NCBI RefSeq assembly: GCF_954871325.1
Contig: NC_088779.1
Coordinates: 17,672,846 to 17,736,845, forward strand
Length of the DNA stretch: 64,000 bases
DNA from: Gordionus sp. m RMFG-2023
Lineage: Eukaryota > Nematomorpha > Gordioida > Chordodea > Parachordodidae
Reading direction: 5' to 3'
Shown: positions 1-12,359 of the stretch, piece after piece
Numbering within the stretch: position 1 is the stretch's first letter
Layout of the letters: every line of letters starts with the position of its first letter
The notes under the pieces: model-generated
What the model was told of the DNA's origin: nothing
Seen by the model: only the letters and a program-made list of their open reading frames with translations
Database searches by the model: none
Position numbers and translations under genes: made by a program

Positions 1-1191
1 CTTTAAATTTAATGTATAAATTAAATTATGTAAATACTTTATAAAGAAACTTAAGTAGCCTATTACTTTTCAAAGTAATTTTTAACACACTAATTTTACA
101 ATATTTATAATTTTTTTAGCCACCTTTTTAAAAAATTTTCAATTCTATTTTATCGTAATCGAAAATTAGAATTGGATTGGATATTAAATCACAAAAAAAA
201 TATTTGGAATCATTGACAAAATATATATATTAATAATAGAAATATGTTTTAAAATTATATAATTGTTTTATAAAACTATTATTTAATTCATAAGAACATC
301 TAAAAGGGAAAACAAGGTAACGTTAAAAATTAAATTTAAGAAAAATTGATTGATTAAATTTGCACAAAATAAAGAGGGGAAGAGTAATTTTTTTAGGCTG
401 TGCCGATCCACATTGATCCGATATTGCTTTAAACCCGATCCTATACTGATTTTTCACAAACCCCTTTTGAATCAAATGTAATTAAGAAATCAGTATTTTT
501 TATTCGAAAAATCGAATTATGCATTTAATTTTTTTATTTCTACAATTAAGACTATAATTAAAAAATATATATTTAATAATATATCCATTTTATGTTGGTA
601 TGAATTATAAAATTGTAATATTTGATATATAAAACTAAATATATTAGATTTTTAAAAATAAATATGAGAGGCTCTAGATTTTCTGGCAATAAGCTTCTAC
701 GATATGGACTATCTATATCCCCCTGCTGCAAAATTATCTTTGTCTTTTGTTAAATATTTTTATAATTCAGATACGATAATGTAAAAAAATTCTTTTATTT
801 AATATGAATAATAAATTTGACGTTATTATTTAAAAAGATTTAAAATAAATAAAATTTTGTGTGTTCCTTTCTGTTTTTATAAAAAACTTTTAAAATACTA
901 TAAATCGGGTATGACGTAAATACTCATTGGTAAAAAATAATCAATCAAAATTTGATTATATAATCTTTTTTTTAAAATAATTTTCAGAAACCTTTTTTGA
1001 ATGTGCATAAATCAATTTTTAATTAAATAAAAAATTGAGATTATATATTAAATAATTTATATCTACACTTAATATTATTGGAAAGAAATATATTTACTGG
1101 CTTATTATTACAATTATTTTATTTTTCAATTTTAAAATTTTGCAAATATATATCCATAAGAGGGCGTTAAATTGATATATATGAATATATC
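1..1191. other. AT-rich stretch without recognised gene
   Basis: I see no coding sequence here. Open frames are short and of simple composition. A slightly GC-richer patch near 397-470 (with gatccgat and cccgatcc words) resembles the ends of the GATCGG-type hAT MITE found elsewhere in the window, but I could not fix any boundary. The 5' exons of the SLC12A9-like gene, expected upstream of 12360, are not visible in this stretch. Confidence 0.5.
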
Positions 1192-1204
1192 CGTATCAGG
1201 TCAA

Positions 1205-1515
1205 TTCAGCAAAACTTTAATCGCGAAACACTTTTTTGCGAAACTTTTATCGCGAATGTCGTTTATCCCGAAAAGTTTTTATAGCGAAGGTAAAACCGCG
1301 AAACCAATTTTGCGAATTTATCTCCGCGAAACATTTATAGCGAAGACAATGTAGCGAAGCCATTGTCGCGAATTTATTTCCACGAAACCTTAACCGCGAA
1401 TTTATTAGAACTACATTTTAGCGAAACATTTTACGCGAACACTTTATCGCGAATATGTTTGCGCGAAGTCATTATCGCGAGCGCATTACCGCGAAACAAT
1501 AAATATATTGCGAAT
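1205..1515. repeat. GCGAA-rich terminal array, left arm of foldback 1
   Basis: About twenty words of the type tatCGCGAAac or taGCGAAac, spaced irregularly by 10-20 bp, give a CpG-dense patch in otherwise AT-rich DNA. The right arm (9815-10075) carries the mirror array of TTCGCgata words. Such subterminal iterated motifs are typical transposase-binding sites in hAT and Mutator elements; that role here is inference. Confidence 0.75.
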
Positions 1516-2309
1516 GCATTTATTTAAAATAAAACAACATATTATTTAATATTTGATGTTTTTAATAAAAAATGATATGCTACTATTGTATATTATTTTT
1601 GTTACAATTTATTAGTGATTTTCACGCCCAAGATTTTAAGTAAAAATATATCTTGAAGTAGAGGTGGGCGCGGGCCGTGAAATTACGCGTGACCCATCGT
1701 GTCACGGTGGGTCACGGCGTGAGTTTGAATAAATTTTAAATTCCAAAGCGTGACTAGGCGTGACAGGCCTTCCCAAAATTTTCCCCGGGCGTGATCGGGC
1801 GTGAACATAAATTTCCCGTGAATCACGGAAATTTTAATTTTTAAAATTGTTTTTTTATAAATATAAATTTGCAATTTTTTTAATTATATATTTGCAATTT
1901 TTTAATTATATTATATATTTTCTTATTTAATTTAGTTCTTTTTTAAAAAAGAATATTTTATGAAAACTAAAAATCTTCCGCATTTTATAAACAACATCCT
2001 GTATCATTTTGTTAGTTAGTCCTATTTTCTTTTTATGTTTAGGTGTTTTTTATCGCGAGACTTTATGCTAAATTTTGCTTAAACTTTTTACAGAAAAGTC
2101 AGTTATATTTTATTTGTTAAGATCTTCAATCTTTAAATGCAACAAGCTAGGCCAAGATATAAATGTTGGTGTTACATTTACATATGGATAACAAAATATA
2201 AAAGTTGTGAACTGGAAAACTCATGTAGATTCAAAAAATATACCATAAAATAAAATTTAAGATTAAAAGCATGATCAATAATAATTACTTGTCCATAATC
2301 ACTGATATT

Positions 2310-3218
2310 TAAAGTTCGTTTTTTTGAAAAAAGGTGATGAACGGCGTTCCTTTTTTTTGACGAACTTTGAACGTGAACGCGTTCCTTTTCTTTGATGAAC
2401 GCGTTCAATTTTACGTTCGTTCAATTTTAAAAACACCTTTTATTTATAAATTAATATTAATCCGCAATTTTTATTTATTTGAAAAATTGATATTTAATCC
2501 AATTTTTTAACAAAAAAGTCTTATATTTTTTAATCAGCTGTTTTTACTTTTTCTTTTTTCATATTGCAATTAACGTACCGTGCTACTGCTAGAGAAGATA
2601 AGAATAAAGTTTATTAATTTGAATATTTTAATTTAATAGATTAGCATTTGCATGGATATAAATATTTCATCATCAGATTCTGAAAATCAAAATTCAATAT
2701 TAGATGAATTAGAATTATCATGGCCCAAATATCAAAAATATTTCATTGTTTTAAAATCAATTCCGAGATATCCTTTTTTTTGACGAGGAAGAAGAGGGCA
2801 GATTGGAGGATGATAACATAGCTCAATTTTTTGAAACAATGGATAAAACATTAAATGTTTTTAATAAATTCCCCCTTTTAAAAGAATTGTTTATCAAGTA
2901 TAACACCGCAATCCCTTCTTCTGCCCCTGTTGAGCGAGTTTTTAGTATAGCTAACGCTGTATTAACATGCGTTCATGCCTATCAGATGAAAATTTTGAAA
3001 AGCAATTATTATTAAAAATTAATAAGAAAATTTTTTTATAAATTTATTTTTTTATCGCTCTATTATATTGTATTTATAATTATATTATCAAAATAAAACT
3101 ATTATTTTTTATCATGGCTAATATATTGTGTTGAAAAATATAAGGCATTTATTTATATTAAATTAAATTAAAAAAAAAATTATCATAAAATTTTGAACGA
3201 AAAATTTTTACAGCACTA
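2310..3218 (+). mobile_element. hAT element B (deletion derivative), nested in hAT A
   Basis: The TSD CTGATATT lies at 2302-2309 and 3219-3226. The right end reads TTTTTACAGCACTA as in element C (47414-48401), of which this is a close relative; the outer left TIR is shortened. It carries aacgcgttc words, a start at 2652 whose reading (MDINISSSDSENQNS) equals that of element C, then a stop soon after an internal deletion junction near 2762, followed by a C-terminal transposase fragment. Level of nesting: foldback 1, then A, then B. Confidence 0.85.
2803..3015 (+). pseudogene. hAT transposase C-terminal fragment in element B
   Basis: The 70-residue frame contains [20 protein letters not shown] followed by VERVFS, the hallmark of the hAT C-terminal dimerisation domain (usually SSAPSERxFS). 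The BED finger and DDE core are missing, so this is a remnant left after internal deletion. The apparent start lies inside the old reading frame and is not a real initiation site. Confidence 0.75.
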
Positions 3219-3229
3219 CTGATATTTGA

Positions 3230-4362
3230 CGGATGACTATAAAAATCTAAGTTTTTTAACCATTACTGGACATATTATCATTAAGGATTTTAAATTAAAA
3301 ACATTTGTTTTGGCTACAAGGGCAATGGATGAAAAAAAAAGTCAAAATTAAAAGTGTAGTCAATTCTATTTTAGATACTAAATAATATTATGCATTATAT
3401 TTTTGACAATTGTTTAACTGAAATAGCCTTAAATATAAATGGTGTAAAAAAATAGTACAATATTTCAAACATTCTACAGCTAATATCAAACTAAGCCACA
3501 CCCTTAAACAAGATGTAATAGCGAGAATAACGAGATGGAACTCTGTATATATCATGATACAGTTCTTAAAATCATATTCTGAAATACAGGTGTACTTGTT
3601 TAGCAAGCAAAAATTAAATAGATTAGCCACCGTTGATATTAGTACCATACGCGAGTTAGATAAATTTTTATCAATATTTAAAGAATGCTTGGATAATCTG
3701 ATAGCAGATTCTCGTCGCACAATAAATAAAGTTTTTCTATGGAAACAAAAATTAATAAAATTTTGTTAACCTTCTAAACGTGATACAATAATAATCAAAA
3801 CCTTAAAATACAGAACAAGATTTATTTTAAAAGATTATTATGCAGCCACTACATAAGGTAGGCTTAATTCTAGATCCAAATTTCAAAAGACTTAAGTTTT
3901 TAATAAAAGAAGAAAATGATATATATAAAACAATCATAAAAATGCTAAATGATATAAAATTAGATGATATGCATAAGTCGATGCCAACTATCATTTATAA
4001 CCTTCCTAACTTATCCTAAACTCATAAAAAACCGTATATTCTAAATGGTCAATACCAACTATCACTTTCCTAATTCATCCTACACTCATAAAAGACCGTA
4101 TATTCTAAAAAAAATTATAGAATATTTAGATGATTCTGATGAAGCATCAACATCACCGATGAAAGCTTTGAGGATGAACTTAAAAGATTCATATAAGATA
4201 AATAACGACAAAATTTTGAAGTTTTGGAAGCAGGAATATTCATTTCCTTTTTTGAGAAAATTAGCGAGTAAAATTTTGTCAGCTGCAAGTTCGGCTTCTA
4301 GTGAAAAGTTATTTTCTGTAGCCAATCTCTTATTAGAGGAAAGGCGTACACAATTGAAATAA
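3230..4362 (+). pseudogene. Decayed hAT transposase of element A
   Basis: Pieces in several frames follow the order of a hAT transposase: near 3230-3345 a TDxxxNLSFLTITGHII-like segment (region around the first catalytic Asp), near 3525-3770 RITRWNSVYIMI and following helices, near 3840-3960 LILDPNFKRLKF, and at 4045-4362 the dimerisation domain with LKFWKQ, FPFLRKLASKILS and ASSASSEKLFS. Frames change at least twice between these pieces. The 5' part, including any BED finger, was replaced or interrupted by element B. Confidence 0.75.
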
Positions 4363-4949
4363 AAAAAATGGACATTCTTCTTTTTCTAAATAAATTTCGA
4401 TTTATAGATTATATTTATTTTTTATTAATATGGATTATGAAATTAGAGAAATAATAGAATGAATTCAAAAAAGTGTAAAATTATAGCAATAGTTTTGAAA
4501 AATTTAAAAACACCGTGAAATTTCGGGCGTGACGGGCGTGAATCAAAATATTGCTTGTCGTGAGCGGGCGGGTCGGGTCGAAAATTTTTTAATGGTAAGC
4601 GTGAATGGGCGTGAATTTTTTTTATAGCCACCGTGAGCGGGCTGGTCGTGAATGAAAAATTAGGCCCGCGCCTACCTCTATTTTGAAGTTTAAAAAGATT
4701 TTTGAATATATTTTGATAAAAAATTTAAATATTCTTTGTAAATATATTTTTTTTGAGGAATTCTTTTGTGAGATTTATTATAAATATACAATTTTTAAGT
4801 GAAATCTTTTATAGTTTTTTTTATCATTTTTGTAATTATCTTTCTTAAATTAAAAGAGGTGGGTTTTCTAAATAATTTTTTTTAAAATATTTATATTCAA
4901 CTTATTTATGTTATTTTATATGATCTTTTTAAGGAAAATAATTTAATGT

Positions 4950-7215
4950 GACAATTATCATATTCGTTATTTCTTAAGATTTATGAAATTTATTGACTAA
5001 AAAGGGTAAAAATATCATTTATATTGTAAAGATGTTAAATTATAAATTCAATGAAGATGTTCCTTGGAAATATGGCAATTATCATAATCGTTTTTTAAAT
5101 ATATTAGATTTTTTTAACGCTAATGGGCAAAAATATGTATTTTTAACATGTTAAATTATAATTTCAATTAGGATGTACCATATAAAAGCGACAATTTTCA
5201 TAATCATTATTTTTAAAGTTTTTTACAATTTTTTGACGTAAATGGGCAAAAATATAAGTTGTTACATGTTAAAATAAAATTTCAGTGAAGATGTACCATA
5301 GATATAAGTTAAAATGGTTATAATCGTTTTTTATAAAGTTTTTTGAATTTTTTAAATATAGATTGTAAACATACTTAATTAAAATTTCATGAAGATCTAC
5401 CATTGAAAAGTGACATTTGTCATAATCGTTATTTTTAAAGTTTTTTGAATTTTTTTGATCAAAATGCGATAAAATAAGTATTGCTAATATGTTTAAATAA
5501 AACTTCAGTGAAGATGTAGATAAGTGACAATTATCATAATCATTATTTTTAAACTTTTTTAAATTATTTTAACGTTAAATGAGTAAAAATATAGATTGTA
5601 AACATGTTAAATTAAAATTTCATGAAGATGTACCATAGAAAAGTGACAATTGTCATAATCGTTATTTTATAACTTTTTTGAATTTTTTTGACGTAAATGG
5701 GCTAAAATAAGTATTGCTAACATGTTTAATTAAAATTTCAGTGAAGATGTACCATATATAAGTTACAATTGTTATAATCGTTGTTTATTTTGAATTCTTT
5801 TTGTTGTAAATGGGTAAAAATATAAATTGTAAACATGCTAAATTAAAATTTCATGAAGATATACCATTGAAAAGTGACAATTGTCATAATCGTTATTTTT
5901 AAAGTTTTTTGAATTTTTTTGACCAAAATGGGTTAGAATAAATATTGCTAGCATGTTTAAATAAAACTTCAGTGAAGATGTACCCTAGATAAGTGACAAT
6001 TATTATAATCATTATTTTTAAACTTTTTTTGACGTTAAATGGGCCAAAATAAGTGTTGATAACATATTTAAATAAAACTTCAGTGAAGATGTGCTCTAGA
6101 TAAGTGACAATTGTCAAAATCGTTATTTTTAAAGTTTTTTGTATTTTTTTAACGCAAATGGATAAAAATATAGATTATAAACATGTTAAATTAGAATTTC
6201 ATGAAGATGTACCATAAAAAAGTGACAAATGTCATGATCGTTATTTTATAACTTTTTTAAATTTTTTTGACTGAAATGGGCTAAAATAAATATTGCTAAT
6301 ATGTTAAAATAAAATTTCAGTGAAAATGTACACTAGATAAGTGACAATTGTCATAATCGTTATTTTTAAAGTATTTTGAATTTTTTTGACCAAAATGGGT
6401 TAGAATAAATATTGCTAGCATGTTTAAATAAAACTTCAGTGAAGATGTACCCTAGATAAGTGACAATTATTATAATCATTATTTTTAAACTTTTTTTGAC
6501 GTAAATGGGCCAAAATAAATGTTGATAACATATTTAAATAAAACTTCAGTGAAGATGTACTCTAGATAAGTGACAATTGTCAAAATCGTTATTTTTAAAG
6601 TTTTTTGTATTTTTTTAACGCAAATGGATAGAAATATAGATTATAAACATGTTAAATTAAAATTTCATGAAGATGTACCATAGAAAAGTGACAATAGTCA
6701 TAATCGTTATTTTATAACTTTTTGAATTTTTTTGACGTAAATGGGTTAAATAAGTATTGCAAACATGTTTAAATAAAATTTCAGTTAAGATGTACCCTAG
6801 ATAAGTTACAATTATCATAATCGTTATTTTTAAATTTTTTTGAATTTCTTTGACGTAAATGGGTAAAAATATAGATTGTAAACATGTTAAATTAAAATTT
6901 CATGAGGATGCACCATAGAAAGGATACAATTGTCATATACGTTATTTATAAAATTATTTGAATTTTTTAGACACAAATGGGCAAAAATATAAATTGCTTA
7001 CATGTTAAAATAAAATTTCAGTGAAGATGTACCATAGATAAGTTATAATTGTCATAATCGTTGTTAATACGGTTTTTTTGAATTTTTTTATTGCAAATGG
7101 GTAAAAATATAGATTGTAAACATGCTAAATTAAAATTTCATGAAGATATACCATTGAAAAGTGACAATTTTTATAATCGTTATTTTTAAAGTTCTTTGAT
7201 GTAAATGGGTTAAAA
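4950..7215 (+). repeat. Left array of ~118-bp repeats in foldback 1
   Basis: About twenty diverged units read agtGACAATTGTCATaatcg, then ttatttttaaagttttttgaa, a gacgtaaatgggc motif, aacatgtttaaataaaa and ttcagtgaagatgtaccatag. Every unit centres on the palindrome TGACAATTGTCA or a decayed form. Short frames such as TIVTYLGYIFTEVLFKH on the opposite strand are translations of the repeat and not genes. Confidence 0.85.
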
Positions 7216-7639
7216 TATAGATTGTAATCCATTTTATAAAATCTTAACATTAAATTTATAGGATTGATTATATCATATTACTAAATAATATTCATATGGT
7301 TTTTAAGTTCTTTCTATAAAAATCCTACCCTGAATTCAGACTCAGCAATATTTTGCCACTAGTATACAAAAATATTTGCTAACTGTCATTTAAAATTTAT
7401 TAATTAAAGGAATAAGATTGTGAATCCATATCTTAAAAATTTAGAATTTAACATAGGTTACAACTATCTTTAATAATCACTTTGCATATTTTAATAAAAT
7501 TTTAAGCAGGATAAAAGGAGCAACGATTATGAGAATGAAAATATCGATTTGTTTTTTTGTTTCGAATGAAATTTTATTTTAACATGTCAACAATTTATAT
7601 TTTTGTCCAATTGCGTCAAACAATTCTAAAACTTTAAAA

Positions 7640-8570
7640 ATAACGATTATGACTATTGTCACTTATCTGAAATATTATTTTAACATGTTAGCAATTTATA
7701 TTTTAGCTCATTTGCTTCAAAAAAATTTAAAAACTTTTAAAAATAACGATTATGAGATTATGACAATTGCCACTTTTATATGATACATCTTCATGAAATT
7801 TTAATTTGACATTTTTACAATCTATATTTTTACCCTTTTATATCAAAAAACATTAGAAACAACGATTATGACAATTGTCACTTATCTATGGGACATCTTC
7901 ATTGATATTTTATTTTAACATGTTAGCAATTTCTATCTTTGCCCATTTGCTTCAAAAAACTTTAAAAATAACGATTATGACAATTGTCACTTATCTAGGG
8001 TACATCTTCGCTGAAGTTTTATTTAAACATGTTAGCAATTTATTTTTTGCCCATTTGCATCAAAAAAATTCAAAAAACTTTAAAAATGATTATGACAATT
8101 GTCACCTATCTTGGGTACATCTTCACTGAAGTTTTATTTAAACATGTTATCAATACTTATTTTGGCCCATATACGTCAAAAAAATTTTAAAAATAACGAT
8201 TATTACAATTGTCACTTTTCTGTGGGACATCTTTATGAAATTTTAATTTAACAAGTTTACAATTTATATTTTTACCCATTTGCATCAAAAAACTTTAAAA
8301 ATAAGGATTATGACAATTGTCACTTATCTAGGGTACATCTTCACTGAAGTTTTATGAATACATGTTAACAATACTTATTTTAACCGATTTACGTCAAAAT
8401 AACTTTAAGAATAACGATTAAGATAATTGTCACTTTTATATGGTGCATCTTAATTAAAATTTTAATTTAACATGTTAAAAATACATATTTTACTATAAAA
8501 AAATCTAATATGTTTAAAAATACCGATTATGATAATTGTCATTTTTCCAAGGAACATCTTCAATAACGAA
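7640..8570 (-). repeat. Right array of ~118-bp repeats in foldback 1 (inverted)
   Basis: Roughly ten units identical in type to the left array but in reverse complement (cgattATGACAATTGTCActt). The arm is about half as long as the left one, so the arrays changed size independently. Between the arrays (7215-7640) lies a single-copy AT-rich loop without coding sequence. Confidence 0.85.
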
Positions 8571-8870
8571 TATAAAAATTGTCGGATTAAATTAGTTTCC
8601 TTAAAAAGATCATATACATAAATAAGTTAAATAAAAATATTTTTAAAAAAATATTATTTAGAAAACCCACCTCTTTTAATATACTTAAAAAATAGATAAT
8701 TTTAAAAATAAAAGATTGTTTATTTATAATAAAATTCACAAAAGAATTCCTCAAAAAAGATTTAAAATTTTTATCAAAATTTGTTTAAAAATCTTTTTGA
8801 ACTTCAAAAATTATATTTTGCTTAAAATTTTGGGCGTGTAAAATCACTAATAAATTGTAACAAAAATAAT

Positions 8871-9657
8871 CAGGGTTGTGCATTTGACCGGTCAAATACG
8901 TTTCGGTCAATTGACCGATATTTGACCGGCCAAATATGGTCAAATGTGGTCAAATTCAAATATATTTTTTTAAAGTTAATATTAACTTTATTTTGAATAT
9001 AATAGTAAAATGAATCTATAATATTAATTTTTTAAATTCATTCAATAACTAACGTGTAGCTATCTGTATCAGAGTCTTGTTCTGATTCATATTCAATATT
9101 ATCATTTTCTTTAATATTTTTTAAACAATTTTCCTGATATCTTAGATCTTAAATCGATTTCTATTTTCATAAGAATATTAACCCAAATCGACCTATTTCT
9201 TTCTAAAGAAGAAGTAGAACTAGGAATTGTTAGTCTCTTAATGGGCAGGGTAGACAAAGTTTAATCTATTAACTTGAGGTCGGAATTGATTGTTTCTGGA
9301 AATTACTACTTTCCACATATTTTGCTATATTAAACATGCTGTTTTTGCTTCTGAAATTAATTATATCACTTAAAATATTTTGGTCATCACTACCTTGTAA
9401 AATAGCTAATTCTTGAATTATATCACATACTTCATTAATTACACTACTAGTAAGTTCTCCTCTTGATATTGTGGACCCGAAAAATAAGCAAACATTGTGA
9501 TCACATGTATTTACATCTTTTTTCCCTTTTTTAAACATATTTTTAATTTATTTTTCCTTTAAATTTTTTAGAGTATTTGACCGTATTTGACAGGTCAAAT
9601 ACTCCTCCGGTCAATTGACTGAATTTGACTGGTCAATTGACCGACTTGCCAACCCTG
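8871..9657 (-). mobile_element. hAT element D, inserted in right arm of foldback 1
   Basis: The ends are CAGGGTTGTGCATTTGACCG at the left and GACTTGCCAACCCTG at the right (reverse complement CAGGGTTGGCAAGTC), flanked by a perfect TSD AAAATAAT (8863-8870 and 9658-9665). Both subterminal regions are full of TTTGACCGGTCAAAT-like palindromic words. The left foldback arm shows the empty site. The length (787 bp) and partial coding content mark a non-autonomous copy. Confidence 0.9.
9030..9538 (-). pseudogene. hAT transposase remnant in element D
   Basis: On the minus strand a frame of 89 residues (9538-9269) starts MFKKGKKDVNTCDHN and contains EVCDIIQELAILQGSDDQN. It is followed in other frames near 9220-9060 by a segment reading SSTSSLERNRSIWVNIL, which resembles the ERNWS-type C-terminal segment of hAT transposases. 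The catalytic core is absent. The N-terminal part is not recognisable by itself. Confidence 0.5.
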
Positions 9658-9814
9658 AAAATAATATTACAATAGTAGCATATCATATCATTTTTTTTTT
9701 AAATATCAAATAAAAGAAATCTATTTTTCATTTCATAATTAATATAAATAAAAAATATATATCATATAATATGTTTATTTTTTGATAAATAAAATATTAA
9801 CATTAAACATAAAT

Positions 9815-10075
9815 GTCGCATTATATTTCGCGTAATAGTTTTCGCTATATTGTCTTCGCGATTTATATTTCGCGATATTGACTTCGCTATAAAATTTTCG
9901 CGATTATTGATTCGCGATATTTTTTTCGCTATAATGTTTTCGCGGAAAAGTATTCGCTAATGTAGATTCGCGATAAAAGTTTCGCTATAAAATTCATTCG
10001 CGATAAAAGTTTCGCTATAAAATTCATTCGCGATAAACGACATTCGCGATAAAAGTTTCGCTGAATTGACATCGA
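9815..10075. repeat. GCGAA-rich terminal array, right arm of foldback 1
   Basis: This is the mirror of the left array: about twenty TTCGCGATA or TTCGCTATA words. Near 9975-10040 a 35-bp unit (attcattcgcgataaaagtt and following) is repeated directly, suggesting recent slippage. Confidence 0.75.
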
Positions 10076-10330
10076 ACCGAATATATCATCTTAAACCAGT
10101 ATGATTTATTGGTTAGCGCTTTTTTTATATTAGGGTGTAAATACATGTGAAAATCTAAAAATTTTTAAAAAATGATAGGTTTCTTTACATTTAATTAATG
10201 AGTAGGTTTAGAATCGAAAAATAATAAAAAAACTTGTATGGAACATATTGCTGGCATTATTGATCAAAATCTTTTCATTTTTGGTTTATACATGTATATA
10301 TTATATAAATAAGGGATTTATCTATAAAAA

Positions 10331-10579
10331 TATTTTATATAATTTTAGAATTGCAATTGAATTGAATATAAACTATAACTGAACATTATAATTAAATGAC
10401 ATATGTTATGGTATAGTTAAATTATAAATGTTATACTAATAAAAAGTATATTATAAAACCATTGGTATCTTTATAGAATACAAAATTAGATATTATATCG
10501 GATCGGTAATCGGCCGATATCGATTTAATATCAGGAATATCGGATCGGATCGACCTCCAAAAAGTGGTATACACCCCTA
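10331..10579 (-). mobile_element. hAT MITE fragment H3 (GATCGG type)
   Basis: The sequence from ttttagaattgcaattgaat to the terminus ACACCCCTA matches element H2 (47251-48914) over about 250 bp, including the atcggatcggtaatcgg and ggtcgacctccaaaaagtgg-like subterminal stretches. Only one end is present; the other end was not found, so the copy is truncated or interrupted. Confidence 0.65.
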
Positions 10580-11339
10580 GCCCTAATTACAGTTCAATTG
10601 GTATTCACTATTTCCCCCACCCTCAAAAATATGCGAAAATGGTTTAATTGGTATCTACTCCGCTTATCCTAACGTGTTCAAACTTGTCCATAGCCGAGGT
10701 TCCCGTTCTAAATGGCTAAAACAAAAATCGCTAAAAATTGGGAACCTGGCTTATATCTCCTAGAAAATTTTTAAAGTAAATTTGAAATTAATATTAATAG
10801 ATACTAGGGGACTAAACACTTGTATTTGAATTGAAAATTTTAAAAAATCGCTAAAATGGAAGAAATATCATCCAAATTCCCAATTTGATTCCAAAACTGG
10901 GATTTTGGATGATATTTCTTTCATTTTAGCGATTTAGAACCTATCCCATAGCCGAAAACTGATAGATATTCGTTAAAATAGCCATATATTTATTTTCAAA
11001 TTTACCAACCGCCTTAACTTTATCCTTAATTATTACCAAAGATAGTCTCTCTGCAATATCAAACTCAAGAAATCTTAGAGGGATTCACTATGGAATGCAT
11101 ATGGAAGACCAAAATCTTCTAAAAAGATAAAGTTTGTAATCAGCTGAAAGTTTCATGCATATAACCAGGTGGAATAACCTATACTATAGTATGACTTCAC
11201 TGTTAAAATATAATTTAATTTTAATATTTGAAACAATTGATTGTCCCATTTTAAAGAAGTGGATGTTGTTTATATTGAGGATATTGTAAGGTTTTAAGCC
11301 CTGTATCACTTACATTCGAACTACAAGATCAGAGTACTA
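10580..11339. repeat. Intergenic stretch with a 35-bp inverted repeat
   Basis: No gene is seen. A hairpin is formed by 10848-10882 and 10898-10932 (arm tcgctaaaatggaagaaat..., two mismatches, 15-nt loop). A related word (aaaatcgctaaaaattggga) occurs near 10723. It is probably the remains of a small MITE. Confidence 0.5.
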
Positions 11340-12255
11340 CATTTTATGCTAGATTAGTGCCAATACTATTTGTGGTTAAAGGGGACTTAGATAAACATAA
11401 AAATTCAAGTTTGCAATATTGTCCTATATTAAAAACTATCCAAAATGGTATGGGCAAAAGATTTGGGAAAATTTTTTCCTATGACGATGAATATAATCAA
11501 GCTTTTTTGGCATTATTATCACATCCATATTTTAGGAATATAAATAAAAAAATACTTTCGAATATATTATTGAAAGAAGTCCTAAATGTACCAGTATTAT
11601 ATAATCAAGCTCAAATATAACACCAATGGATATAACATTTAATAAAGAAAATATTTTCTTTTTAATGAAACAAATTTCTGAGTTCAATAATACAAATAAA
11701 ATTGAGCTAGATGTTTTAAATTATATTATAGACCTTCGAAATACATTAGAAATGCTTAATTATTATCCTTCCATTAAGGATTTTTTTTTAAAATATATAC
11801 CTTCATCAGCTCCAGTTGAAAGGTTATATTTTTTTGTCACAATGAAATACGGCAAAGGCTTAATTAAATTATATGAAAAATTGATTATCTGAAACTAATG
11901 ATTTGATTTAATCTATTTTAAATAATCATTTCCAAATTAAAATGATTTGATTTAATCCATTTTAAATAATATTTTGCAAATTAATATTTCAACGCTATGA
12001 ATGGGCTAAATCTAATATTAAAATGCCTGATTATTATACTCGTCATTAAATATTTGATTAATTATTGTAAATATTTATTCTTATATGCGAATGTTATGTT
12101 CTTCATCAATAAATAATAAAAATGTACTTTATAAATATTCTGTAATAATTTTATAAAATTCAAATACTCTCATTTAGCAAAAGATACAAGTATCTTTTAT
12201 CTTGTTTGATATTTTGAATAAGATACTAGTATATGTATCTAAGATCTATTTTTTC
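11340..12255 (+). pseudogene. hAT remnant I1 with transposase C-terminal half
   Basis: Two frames (11357-11620 and 11626-11892) read as the C-terminal part of a hAT transposase: GMGKRFGKIFSYDDEYNQAF and LLSHPYFR in the first, [20 protein letters not shown] plus RLYFF in the second (dimerisation domain, decayed SER-FS motif). A stop separates them. The tail 12180-12255 has repeated agatacaagtatctt words and ends near ttctggaagacccc; the same tail is found inverted at 62515-62670, so this marks the element's 3' end. The element lies directly upstream of the first visible SLC12A9 exon, inside its intron. Confidence 0.7.
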
Positions 12256-12359
12256 TGGAAGACCCCAACTCTTACAGTTGGCCATTATTACTATTATTAT
12301 AAACAGGTTAAAGATTCTTATAGTTCTATTTTTGATTATAATATCAAATTTTTTGACAG

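Larger units (their letters stand above)
1659..4680 (+). mobile_element. hAT transposon A (broken), inserted in foldback 1
   Basis: The TIR TAGAGGTGGGCGCGGGCC at the left pairs with GGCCCGCGCCTACCTCTA at the right (one mismatch). The TSD is TCTTGAAG (1651-1658) versus TTTTGAAG (4681-4688); the opposite arm of the foldback shows the empty site. GTGACGGGCGTGA-like words crowd both subterminal regions (about 1675-1830 and 4510-4660). Its interior holds a decayed hAT transposase and a second hAT copy (2310-3218). TAGAGGTGGGC is a typical hAT terminus. Confidence 0.88.
1192..10079. mobile_element. Foldback element 1 (long TIRs built of repeats, hAT-like 8-bp TSD)
   Basis: The left end (CGTATCAGGTCAATTCAGC) and the reverse complement of the right end (CGGTTCGATGTCAATTCAGC) are related and flanked by the direct repeat AATATATC (1184-1191 and 10080-10087). 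Going inward both arms show, in mirror order, a GCGAA-rich array, a spacer (with ttacaatttattagtgatttt), a stretch containing aggaattcttttgtgag, and an array of ~118-bp repeats; the arms meet around 7215-7600. Two hAT elements sit in the arms (1659-4680, 8871-9657). Because each arm keeps the uninterrupted counterpart of the other's insertion site, both insertions postdate the element. Without them it is about 5 kb. No transposase of its own is visible, so it is non-autonomous. The 8-bp duplication suggests hAT mobilisation; a 9-bp reading (GAATATATC) would leave Mutator-like as an alternative. Confidence 0.8.

Noticed and set aside
1192-1515. CpG island or promoter of a gene
   Set aside because: The CpG-rich array is mirrored exactly at the other end of the foldback element and is part of its TIR.
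5899-8129. Open frames such as TIVTYLGYIFTEVLFKHV on either strand, possibly a repetitive membrane protein
   Set aside because: They are translations of the ~118-bp tandem repeat, recur in both arms in opposite orientation, and are broken by stops in neighbouring units.
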